Assembly: GCA_017882505.1 (NCBI GenBank)
Contig: JADGPJ010000001.1
Span: 1 to 64,000 of the forward strand
DNA length: 64,000 bases
Origin: Solirubrobacterales bacterium
GTDB taxonomy: Bacteria > Actinomycetota > Thermoleophilia > Solirubrobacterales > 70-9
Direction of reading: 5' to 3'
Part shown: positions 1 through 7,594 of the stretch, piece after piece
How the letters are laid out: each line of letters starts with the position of its first letter
Position numbering within the stretch: the first letter of the stretch is position 1
Notes under the pieces: model-generated
What the model saw: only the letters and a program-made list of their open reading frames with translations
What the model was told of the DNA's origin: nothing
The model's database searches: none
Program-made: the position numbers and the translations under genes

Positions 1-1
1 C

Positions 2-106
2 GCCGCCTTCATCGAGAAGCCGTTCAACGCCGGCGAGCTGCTGCGAACGGTGCGCGAGGCGATCGATTCCCCGGGGGCGATCGAGGGTGGACGATCTGGC
101 GACTGA
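2..106 (+). CDS. Response regulator receiver domain, C-terminal fragment (truncated by window start)
   Basis: Frame from base 2 reads AAFIEKPFNAGELLRTVREAIDSPGAIEGGRSGD*; the K-P-F motif is typical of the receiver-domain C-terminus; overlaps the start of the next gene. Confidence 0.65.
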   Translation, partial: AAFIEKPFNAGELLRTVREAIDSPGAIEGGRSGD

Positions 107-1499
107 GGCCACCCCGGCCCGCCTCCTCGTCACCGACGACAGGCCGGAGATCCTGCGGCTGTTCGAGCGCACTCTCGGCGAGCGCTACGACTGCGAGTTC
201 GCCGGCAGTGTCGAGGAGGCTCGCGGGAAACTGCGGGAGAAGGAGTTCGACCTCGCCCTCTGCGACATCCAGATGCCGAAGGAGTCAGGACTGGTCCTGG
301 TCGAGGAGATCGCCCGCGACCATCCCGACACCGGGATGGTCCTGGTCACCGGAGTCGACGATTCCGAGGTCGCCAACCGCGCCTTCGAGCTGGGGGCGCA
401 GGGCTACCTGGTCAAGCCCTTCTGGCCGGGCCAGTTGCTGATCACGACGATCAACGCCCTGCGCCAGCGCGACCTCGAACTGGCCCAGAGGGCTCACAGC
501 AGAGCCATGGAGGAGCGCCTGCAGATGCTGATGGACATGGCGCCGGTGCCCGTGTACATCAAGGACCTGGAGCGCCGGTACCTGCTCGCCAACCGCATCG
601 CCCACCAAATCGCGGGGCTCGAGCCGAACGCGCTGATCGGCCACACCGACAGCGAGATCATGCCGCCGGACTCGGAGCGGCTGGTGGCGCGGAGCGATCG
701 CCAGATCCTCGATGACGGTGGTACCTACGAGGCGGAGGAAACGCTCGTCGTCGGCGAGCAGGAGCGGACGTTCCTAACCGTCAAGTTCCCCTTCCTCGAC
801 GACGACGGCAAGATCGCCGGGGTCTCCGGGATCTCGACCGACATCACCGCCAAGAAGAAGGCGGCGGAGCTGCAGGAGGAGCTTGCGGCGGCGCAGGCGC
901 GGGCGATCGAGGAGCTGCGGATCTCACGCCAGGAGACGGTGGAGCGGCTCGCCAAGGCGATCGAGATGCACGACGCTGCAACGGGCGAGCACGTCAACCG
1001 GATGGCCACGGTCGCCGCCTTCCTCGCTCACCGGCTCGGGCTCGAGCCCGAGCCGGTGGTGCTGCTGCGCGCCGCGGCGCCGATGCACGACGTCGGCAAG
1101 ATCGCGACCCCAGACGGCATTCTGCAGAAGCGGGGCCCGCTCACCGACGAGGAGCGCAAGGTGATGGAGCGCCACACGATCATCGGCCACGAGATCCTCG
1201 CCGGCTCCGACAGCGAGCTGCTGCGGATGGGCGCGGTGATCGCCTTCACCCACCACGAGCGCTGGGACGGCGGCGGCTACCCACGGGGCCTCGCCGGCGA
1301 GGAGATCCCGATCGAGGGCCGGATCGTCGCCGTCGCCGACGTCTTCGACGCCCTGCTCAGCGACCGCAGCTACCGGCCGGCGATGCCGCTCGAGCAGGCG
1401 CTGACGATCCTGCGCAAAGGCATGGCGACCCACTTCGACCCCGCGGTCCTCCGCATCCTCCTCGACAACCTCGAGGAGGTGCTTGCACTGCGTGGCTGA
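87..1499 (+). CDS. Two-component response regulator: receiver + PAS + HD-GYP (RpfG-like c-di-GMP phosphodiesterase)
   Basis: VTDDRPEILRLF receiver start, DIQMP phosphoacceptor region, PAS domain, HDVGK and HHERWDGGGYPRGL HD-GYP signatures. Confidence 0.92.
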   Translation: MDDLATEATPARLLVTDDRPEILRLFERTLGERYDCEFAGSVEEARGKLREKEFDLALCDIQMPKESGLVLVEEIARDHPDTGMVLVTGVDDSEVANRAFELGAQGYLVKPFWPGQLLITTINALRQRDLELAQRAHSRAMEERLQMLMDMAPVPVYIKDLERRYLLANRIAHQIAGLEPNALIGHTDSEIMPPDSERLVARSDRQILDDGGTYEAEETLVVGEQERTFLTVKFPFLDDDGKIAGVSGISTDITAKKKAAELQEELAAAQARAIEELRISRQETVERLAKAIEMHDAATGEHVNRMATVAAFLAHRLGLEPEPVVLLRAAAPMHDVGKIATPDGILQKRGPLTDEERKVMERHTIIGHEILAGSDSELLRMGAVIAFTHHERWDGGGYPRGLAGEEIPIEGRIVAVADVFDALLSDRSYRPAMPLEQALTILRKGMATHFDPAVLRILLDNLEEVLALRG

Positions 1500-1576
1500 C
1501 GGAGGGTCGACCGAGCAAGTGGCGCTCGGAGCTGTGGCGGGCTTGGCCGCGGTCCCGAGTTGACATCCTGATCGCC

Positions 1577-2011
1577 GTGAGCCCGCACTCCGACACCTTC
1601 AAGCGCCAGCAGCGCCGGCGGGCGATCGTCGCCTGGACGGTCGCCGGGATCTTCGTCGCCCTGATCGCCGTCGGCGCGATCTTCGGAGACGAAGGCAAGG
1701 ACGGCGGCCACGAGCACCCGATCCCCTTCGGCTACGCGATGACGGCGGCGCAGTACGCCGGGCTCGAGCCCGGGCTCGACGAGAGCGATTTCGTCAACCG
1801 GCTCGAACAGACCGGCCTGCCCGAGCACCTCACCAGCACGAGCTACGTCGTACTCTTCCCGCCGCACTCCGAAGACGTGCACTGCAGCTTCTGGGAAATA
1901 TCCGACCGGCCCGAACTCGTCGCCCGGATCTGCTTCTCCGATCCCGAAGCGCGCCTGGTCGAGAAGCTCGAGCGCAACGTCTCCGACGAACCCGTCGGCG
2001 TCAACGCCTGA
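1577..2011 (+). CDS. Hypothetical protein with one N-terminal transmembrane helix
   Basis: GTG start; hydrophobic segment AIVAWTVAGIFVALIAVGAIFG; no recognised domain. Confidence 0.6.
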   Translation: MSPHSDTFKRQQRRRAIVAWTVAGIFVALIAVGAIFGDEGKDGGHEHPIPFGYAMTAAQYAGLEPGLDESDFVNRLEQTGLPEHLTSTSYVVLFPPHSEDVHCSFWEISDRPELVARICFSDPEARLVEKLERNVSDEPVGVNA

Positions 2012-2018
2012 CCCGGCC

Positions 2019-3125
2019 TCAGCCGGCGATCGGCACCTGCTGGGTGATGCAGTGGATGTTGCCGCCGCCGAGCAGGATCTCCCGCGCCGGAACCCCGATG
2101 ACCTCGCGTTCGGGGAAGTAGCCGATCAGGATCTCGGCGGCCTCGTCGTCGGTTCGCTCGTCGAGCAGCGGGAAGACGATGCGCCCGTTGCCGAGGTAGA
2201 AGTTCGCGTAGGAGCCAGCGAGGCGGTCCCCCGCGCGCCGCGGCTGGGTGCCGGCGACGGAGTCGACTCCGCGCGCCTCCTCGGCGCTGATCTCGAGCGG
2301 ACCGGGGGAGGGCAGGCGGACGATCTCGAAGGAGCGGCCGCGGGCGTCGGTGGCGGATTCCAGCCGGTTCAGGGCGTCGCGGGAGATCTCGTGCTGGGGG
2401 TCGGACTCGTCGTCGCTCCAGGTCAGCAGCACCACCCCCGGGCGGGCGAAGCAGGCGAGGTTGTCGATGTGGCCGTCGGTCTCGTCTTCGTAGACCCCGC
2501 GACCGAGCCAGACGACCTTCTCGGTGCCGAGGTACGCGTGCAGGGCGGCCTCGATCTGCTCGCGAGACAGCTCCGGGTTGCGGTTGCGGTTGCGCAGGCA
2601 TTCCTCGGTGACGAGCACGGTGCCCTCGCCGTCGACGTGGATCGATCCGCCCTCGAGCACGATCGGCGCCCGGTAGCGCTCGGCGCCTTCGATCTCCAGG
2701 ACCTTGGCGGCGACGCGGTCGTCGCGGTCCCAGGGGAAGTAGAGGCCGCCGTCGAGCCCGCCCCAGGCGTTGAAGCGCCAGTCGACCCCGCGCCGCCCGC
2801 CGGCGCCGTCGACGACGAAGGTCGGGCCGGTGTCGCGGATCCAGGCGTCGTCCGTCGACATCTCGACCACCCGGACCGAGGCGGGCAGGAGCGAGCGGCA
2901 GTGGTCGAACTGGGCGTCGGAGACCGCCATCGTCACCGGCTCGGAGACGGCGACCGCCGCCGCCACCGCGGCGTAGGCCTCCTGCGCCGGCTTGGCCCCC
3001 AAGCGCCAGTTGTCGGGGCGCTCGGGCCAGACCATCCAGCAACCGGAATGGGACTCGAACTCGCCCGGCATCCGGAAGCCGTCGGCGGCGGGGGTCGAGT
3101 CCAGGGTCGCGCTCACGGCTCCCAT
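2019..3125 (-). CDS. aguA: Agmatine deiminase
   Basis: Porphyromonas-type peptidyl-arginine deiminase family motifs: [68 protein letters not shown]. Confidence 0.93.
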   Translation of the reverse strand: MGAVSATLDSTPAADGFRMPGEFESHSGCWMVWPERPDNWRLGAKPAQEAYAAVAAAVAVSEPVTMAVSDAQFDHCRSLLPASVRVVEMSTDDAWIRDTGPTFVVDGAGGRRGVDWRFNAWGGLDGGLYFPWDRDDRVAAKVLEIEGAERYRAPIVLEGGSIHVDGEGTVLVTEECLRNRNRNPELSREQIEAALHAYLGTEKVVWLGRGVYEDETDGHIDNLACFARPGVVLLTWSDDESDPQHEISRDALNRLESATDARGRSFEIVRLPSPGPLEISAEEARGVDSVAGTQPRRAGDRLAGSYANFYLGNGRIVFPLLDERTDDEAAEILIGYFPEREVIGVPAREILLGGGNIHCITQQVPIAG

Positions 3126-3165
3126 TGTCGCGAACCCGGCGGCGACCCCCTACAGTCGGCACGAG

Positions 3166-4107
3166 ATGGCGGAGATCCAGGTCATAGCCGCGTCCGAGGT
3201 GAGCCACTCGCCGGCCCGCACGCGGCCACCGCGAAGGGCGGCGTTCCGCATCGCCGCCGTCCAGGAGCGCTGGCGCCCGGACCCCGAGGAGCATCGCGAG
3301 GCGCTGGCGGCCGCGGTCAGGGTAGCCGCCGCCGAGGGCGCCCAGCTCGTCTGCCTGCAGGAGCTGACGCTGAGCCCCTACTTTGCCGTCGACCCGGCGG
3401 GGCCGGGCGCGGCCGGAGCCGAGTCGGAGGAGCTTCCCGGCGGCCCGACCCACAGCTTCGCCGCCGCGATCGCGGCGGAGACCGGGGTCCCGGTCCACGC
3501 CTCGCTCTACGAGCGTGCCGAGGCCGCCGACGGCCTCGGCTACAACACCGCGATCGTCGTCGCCCCGGGCGGCGAGCTTCTGGCGCGAACGCGCAAGCTG
3601 CACATCCCGGTCACCGCCGGCTACCACGAGGATCAATACTTCCGGCCCGGCCCCGCGGACGAGGTTCCGTTCCCGGTGCTCGCCCTCGGCAACGCCCATC
3701 TCGGCCTGCCGACCTGCTGGGACCAGTGGTTCCCGGAGGTCGCCCGCGCCTACAGCCTCGAGGGCGCCGACGTCCTGATCTATCCGACCGCGATCGGCTC
3801 CGAGCCCAACCACCCCGAGTTCGACACCCAGCCGCTCTGGCAGCAGGTGATCGTCGGCAACGGAGTCGCCAACGGCGTCTTCATGGTCGCCGTCAACCGC
3901 ACCGGCGAGGAGCCGCCGCTGAGCTTCTACGGCTCCTCCTTCATCTCCGACCCCTACGGCCGCGTCCTCGTCCAGGCGCCGCGCGACGAGCCCGCGGTCC
4001 TGGTCGCCGATCTCGACCTCGACCAGCGCCACGACTGGCTGGAGCTCTTCCCCTTCCTCGCCACCCGCCGCCCCGACGCCTACGGCCGCCTGGTCGACGA
4101 AGGCTGA
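3166..4107 (+). CDS. aguB: N-carbamoylputrescine amidase (carbon-nitrogen hydrolase)
   Basis: Nitrilase-family E/K/C motifs: LQELTLSPYF, RKLHIP, LPTCWDQWFPE; divergent partner of aguA; ATG at 3166 with TACAGT 9 nt upstream. Confidence 0.9.
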   Translation: MAEIQVIAASEVSHSPARTRPPRRAAFRIAAVQERWRPDPEEHREALAAAVRVAAAEGAQLVCLQELTLSPYFAVDPAGPGAAGAESEELPGGPTHSFAAAIAAETGVPVHASLYERAEAADGLGYNTAIVVAPGGELLARTRKLHIPVTAGYHEDQYFRPGPADEVPFPVLALGNAHLGLPTCWDQWFPEVARAYSLEGADVLIYPTAIGSEPNHPEFDTQPLWQQVIVGNGVANGVFMVAVNRTGEEPPLSFYGSSFISDPYGRVLVQAPRDEPAVLVADLDLDQRHDWLELFPFLATRRPDAYGRLVDEG

Positions 4108-4132
4108 GGACCCCGTCTAACGTGTGGCGACG

Positions 4133-4315
4133 ATGACCTGCCCCAAATGCCAGGCGCCGATGCGGACCCACAAGCGCAACGGCGTCACGATCGAGCAGTG
4201 CACCAAGTGCCACGGCATCTTCCTCGACCGCGGCGAGCTCGAGCAGCTGATCGGCGCCGAGAGCTCGTTCCTCGGTCGCGACGGCTCGCTCGGCGCCGGC
4301 GACAGGCAAAGGTGA
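4133..4315 (+). CDS. TFIIB-type zinc ribbon small protein
   Basis: MTCPKCQAPM...EQCTKCHGIFLDRGELEQL: CPxC and CTKC motif. The ORF track starts at GTG 4124; ATG 4133 sits 9 nt after TAACGT. Confidence 0.8.
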   Translation: MTCPKCQAPMRTHKRNGVTIEQCTKCHGIFLDRGELEQLIGAESSFLGRDGSLGAGDRQR

Positions 4316-4325
4316 CGACGCTCTG

Positions 4326-4658
4326 ATGCCAACTCCACTGATCGAGTTCCCCGCCGACGACGCCGACCGTGCCCTGCGCTTCTGGAAAGGCGTCCTCGGC
4401 GCCGATCTGTCCCCCCGGCCGGACGGGGCCGGATCCGGCTGGGTCTTCGAGGACGGCGCCATGCGCCTCGGTGTCCACGAGCGGGGGAGGGGCCCCGGCG
4501 ACACCGCCTCGCTGCCCTACTTCGGTGTCACCGACCTGGCCGCGACGCTGGTTCGGGTCCAGGAGCTCGGCGGCTCCGTCGTCCACCCCGGCGAGCGCTG
4601 GGCGATCTGTCGCGACTCCGAGGGCACCCCGTTCGCCCTCGAGCACCTCTCCGCCTGA
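4326..4658 (+). CDS. VOC (glyoxalase/bleomycin resistance) family protein
   Basis: IEFPADDADRALRFWKGVLGAD...YFGVTDLAATLVRVQELGGSVV...DSEGTPFALEH. Confidence 0.85.
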   Translation: MPTPLIEFPADDADRALRFWKGVLGADLSPRPDGAGSGWVFEDGAMRLGVHERGRGPGDTASLPYFGVTDLAATLVRVQELGGSVVHPGERWAICRDSEGTPFALEHLSA

Positions 4659-4743
4659 GCCCTCCGGCGCTCAGGCGTGATGTTGATCACACGAGCCCCG
4701 CAGTGTGAGGGGGGTCACAAACGCCTGCTCAGAAGGCTGCATA

Positions 4744-4755
4744 CTTGTATACAAG
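4744..4755. promoter_or_regulatory. Perfect 12-bp palindrome CTTGTATACAAG, candidate GntR/FCD operator
   Basis: Self-complementary; fits the TNGTNNACNA pattern known for FadR/FCD regulators; shares ATACTTGTAT/ATACAAGTAT with a site upstream of the GntR gene. Confidence 0.6.
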
Positions 4756-4775
4756 CAATCGAGATGGAGCCACTG

Positions 4776-4991
4776 ATGAAGAACTCAACTTGGAACGTCA
4801 CCACTTACAGCGATGGAAATCCCGTCGGCGCGGCGCAGGGCCTGGACCACGATCAGGCTATCGTCGCGATCCGCCAGGCGATGTACGGGCATGATCCGCT
4901 GACCGACAACCGGGTCTCCCGCAAGCGTTTGGCCTGGACCGAGGACGTCGAGCGCTTCGCGTCGGCGCAGGGCCTGCCGGTCGCCGCTTAG
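4776..4991 (+). CDS. Hypothetical 71-aa protein
   Basis: MKNSTWNVTTYSDGNPVGAAQGLDHDQAIVAIRQAMYGHDPL...; ATG preceded by GGAG; the ORF track extends upstream across the palindrome. Confidence 0.6.
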   Translation: MKNSTWNVTTYSDGNPVGAAQGLDHDQAIVAIRQAMYGHDPLTDNRVSRKRLAWTEDVERFASAQGLPVAA

Positions 4992-5026
4992 GGCTCGCCG
5001 CACCGAGCGGCTCGACCGCCTGGGGT

Positions 5027-5692
5027 TCAGGCGTCTTCGGGTCGCTCGAAGTAGTCGGGGTGTTCCGCTCGCATCCGGGGCACCTCGCGCAGGACCGTGC
5101 GCAGGTGCGCGCGCAGATGCGACTCCGCCAGGTCGGCATCGTGAGCGGCGACAGCGTCGATCACCAGCCGGTGCTCGGCGATCATCTCCTCCAAGTAGTT
5201 GGGCATCCCGAGACTGAGGCGGCGCACGCGGTTCAGGTGCGCCTTCGCCCGCTCGCTGACGACCCACACCGACGGGTGCCCGCTGAGGTCGCAGAGGGTG
5301 CGATGGAAGGAGTCGTCGAGGTGGTAGAAGGCGTCGAGGTCGCCCGCCTCGCAGGCCTGTGCCTGTTCCTGGACGTTGATTTCCAGCCGGTCGATATCGG
5401 CGTCGGTCGCGGCCTCGGCGCTGATCCGGATCGCGGCGCACTCCAGCGACTCGCGGATGAACTGGGCGTCGCCGATCGCCGCCGCGTCCACCCGGGCGAC
5501 GAAGCTGCCGAGCTGGGGAACGGTTTCCACCAGCCGGTCCTCCCGCAGCAGGCTCAGTCCCTCGCGGATCGGCGTGCGGCTGATGCCGAGTTCGGCCGCC
5601 AGCGTGTTCTCGGAAAGCCGCTGGCCGGGCTCCAGCCCACCGCGGACGATCGCGTTGCGCAGGGCCACGTATACCCGGACCCGAGTGGGCAT
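5027..5692 (-). CDS. GntR-family transcriptional regulator (FadR/FCD type)
   Basis: wHTH RVYVALRNAIVRGGLEPGQRLSENTLAAELGISRTPIREGLSLLREDRLV followed by an FCD-like helical domain; ATG chosen at 5692, inside the longer ORF. Confidence 0.9.
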   Translation of the reverse strand: MPTRVRVYVALRNAIVRGGLEPGQRLSENTLAAELGISRTPIREGLSLLREDRLVETVPQLGSFVARVDAAAIGDAQFIRESLECAAIRISAEAATDADIDRLEINVQEQAQACEAGDLDAFYHLDDSFHRTLCDLSGHPSVWVVSERAKAHLNRVRRLSLGMPNYLEEMIAEHRLVIDAVAAHDADLAESHLRAHLRTVLREVPRMRAEHPDYFERPEDA

Positions 5693-5744
5693 GGATTTGC
5701 CCCGCTTAGAGCGGTCCAGGGAGATGACCGAAGCCAAGAATTCA

Positions 5745-5758
5745 GGATACAAGTATCC
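5745..5758. promoter_or_regulatory. Inverted repeat GGATAC-AA-GTATCC, candidate autoregulatory operator of the GntR gene
   Basis: Perfect 6-bp arms; contains ATACAAGTAT, the reverse complement of ATACTTGTAT at 4741-4750. Confidence 0.55.
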
Positions 5759-5790
5759 AAGCGGACCTCCCGCGACCTGCGCGGGCGGCG

Positions 5791-6519
5791 CTAGGAGGTG
5801 GGGCCGGAACCGGCGAGCGGCTCGACGCGGAAGGCCGAGCGCAGCGGGTGCGCGGGCTTGTAGAACGTCGCGGTCTGGTTCAGCAGGCGCCAGGGATAGG
5901 GCAGGGTCCCGCCCGGCTGGGCGAGGAAGCGGGTGAAGAGAACCGAGGCGCGGTGGCAGCTGATCAGCGAGCGGGCCGGGATGTAGAGCAGGTACTGGCC
6001 GCGGGTGAACCGGAGCGGACCGACGACGGTGCTGTTGTTGACGGTGAAGGTGCCGCTGCAGAGCTTGCCGATCGCCGGGTTGCCGCCGCCTTCGCCGCCG
6101 CCGGAGGTACGGGCGACCGAGAAGCCGGACTGAGAGCCGCGGGCGAAGCTTGCCTTGCCGGTCCCCTGGGCGATCACGCGCCACGGCTGGGGCAGGACGC
6201 CGTCGTAGTCCTCGAGGAAGCGCGCGAACAGCTGTGAGGCGCTGGCGCAGCTGATTTCAGAAGTAGCGGCGGGAGTGACCGTGTAGTTGCCCGCCGGCAG
6301 GTTGGCGGCGCCGATCCGGTCGTTGTGCAGAACGCGGAAGCTGGGGCAGCTCGTGACCGCGGCCGCGGGCGCGGCGGCGACGTTCAGGGCCAGCAACGCG
6401 AGCAGCCCGGCAAGCGCCAAGACGACGGACGCAGCGAGGCTCTTCCTGACGGCTGGGGAATGGACGAGATTCACGATTCGGGAACCTACCAGCGCGAGCA
6501 GCGGACGGGCGGTCCCCAC
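5791..6519 (-). CDS. Secreted or membrane-anchored hypothetical protein with two tandem copies of one ~75-aa domain
   Basis: N-terminal signal/TM segment; repeated pattern ISCxxASxLFxRFLxxxxGxLPxPWR...F...FxV occurs twice. Confidence 0.7.
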   Translation of the reverse strand: MGTARPLLALVGSRIVNLVHSPAVRKSLAASVVLALAGLLALLALNVAAAPAAAVTSCPSFRVLHNDRIGAANLPAGNYTVTPAATSEISCASASQLFARFLEDYDGVLPQPWRVIAQGTGKASFARGSQSGFSVARTSGGGEGGGNPAIGKLCSGTFTVNNSTVVGPLRFTRGQYLLYIPARSLISCHRASVLFTRFLAQPGGTLPYPWRLLNQTATFYKPAHPLRSAFRVEPLAGSGPTS

Positions 6520-6546
6520 CCGGGCCCCCGGTGAGCTCCCGACGAT

Positions 6547-7521
6547 TCAGCCTCGTGGCGTGGGGGCGATGCGGTCGAGCTCTGCGAGGTCCTCGGCCGT
6601 TGGCTCCCACCTGATCGTGGCGACGTTGGAGGTGATCTGCTCTGGCTTGGTCGCTCCGGCGATCACGGAGGCGACGGCGGGTTGGGCGGCGAGGCCGGCG
6701 ATCGCCACGTCGATCGTCTCGAGGCCGCGTTGGTGCGCGTAGGCCTCGATCGCCTCGACGACGTCGAACTGCTCGTCGCTGCCGGGCCGCTCGGCTGCGG
6801 CGAGGCGGGTGCCCGCCGGCGCCGGCTCGCCGCGGCGGTACTTGCCGCTGAGCAGTCCCTTTTCGAGCGGGAAGAAGGGGAGGATCGAGACGCCGAGCCG
6901 CTCGCAGGCCGGCGCGACCTCGGCCTCGATCCCGCGTTCTAGCAGGCTGTAGTGGTTCTGCAGGGTGACGAAGCGGGTCAGGCCGCGCTCGCGGGATATG
7001 CGGTCGGCCTGCTCGAGTTCGGCGGCGCTGAAGTTGGAGCAGCCGATCGCACCGACCAGTCCTTCGCGGACGAGCTCGTCGAGCACCTCGAGGGTCTCGG
7101 CGATCGGCGTCACGCCGTCGGGCTGGTGGTACTGGTAGAGGTCGATCCGGTTGACCCCGAGCCGCCGCAGCGAGCCCTCGATCGCCCAGCGGACGTACTC
7201 GCGACAGCCGCGCGGAACCTCCGGCAGGCCCTCGGCGCCGCTCATGTCCATCCCGAACTTGGTCGCCAGCACGTACTCGTCACGCCGCCCCGCCAGTGCC
7301 TCCCCCATCAACCGCTCGCTGGCGCCGGCGCCGCCGTAGATGTCGGCGGTGTCGAAGAGGGTGATGCCGGCGGCGAGGGCGGCCTCGAGCACCGCCGCGG
7401 TGCGGTCGAGGCCGAGCCGGCGGCCGAAGTTGTTGCAGCCGAGGCCGACGACGGAGACCTCGAGCGCGGAATCTCCGAGGCGGCGGGCGGGGAGGGACGT
7501 GGCGGGGGACGCGGGGGTCAT
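6547..7521 (-). CDS. Aldo/keto reductase
   Basis: ARRLGDSALEVSVVGLGCNNFG, LFDTADIYGGAGASERLMGEAL, DLYQYHQPD, GAIGCSNFSAAEL. Confidence 0.88.
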   Translation of the reverse strand: MTPASPATSLPARRLGDSALEVSVVGLGCNNFGRRLGLDRTAAVLEAALAAGITLFDTADIYGGAGASERLMGEALAGRRDEYVLATKFGMDMSGAEGLPEVPRGCREYVRWAIEGSLRRLGVNRIDLYQYHQPDGVTPIAETLEVLDELVREGLVGAIGCSNFSAAELEQADRISRERGLTRFVTLQNHYSLLERGIEAEVAPACERLGVSILPFFPLEKGLLSGKYRRGEPAPAGTRLAAAERPGSDEQFDVVEAIEAYAHQRGLETIDVAIAGLAAQPAVASVIAGATKPEQITSNVATIRWEPTAEDLAELDRIAPTPRG

Positions 7522-7594
7522 CTGTTCTCCTCGGCAAACCGCCAAAGGGCTGGTTTCTTTCCGGTGTGTCGCCCGCGTAGCATGCGGTCGACCG

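Noticed and set aside
1843-4032. 729-aa minus-strand and 694-aa plus-strand ORFs around aguA/aguB
   Set aside because: Out-of-frame or antisense ORFs; aguA and aguB carry the conserved motifs.
5027-6184. 385-aa GntR ORF with long Arg/Pro/Leu-rich N-terminus
   Set aside because: The N-terminal part is antisense/out-of-frame sequence over the duplicated-domain secreted protein gene; the real start is ATG 5692.
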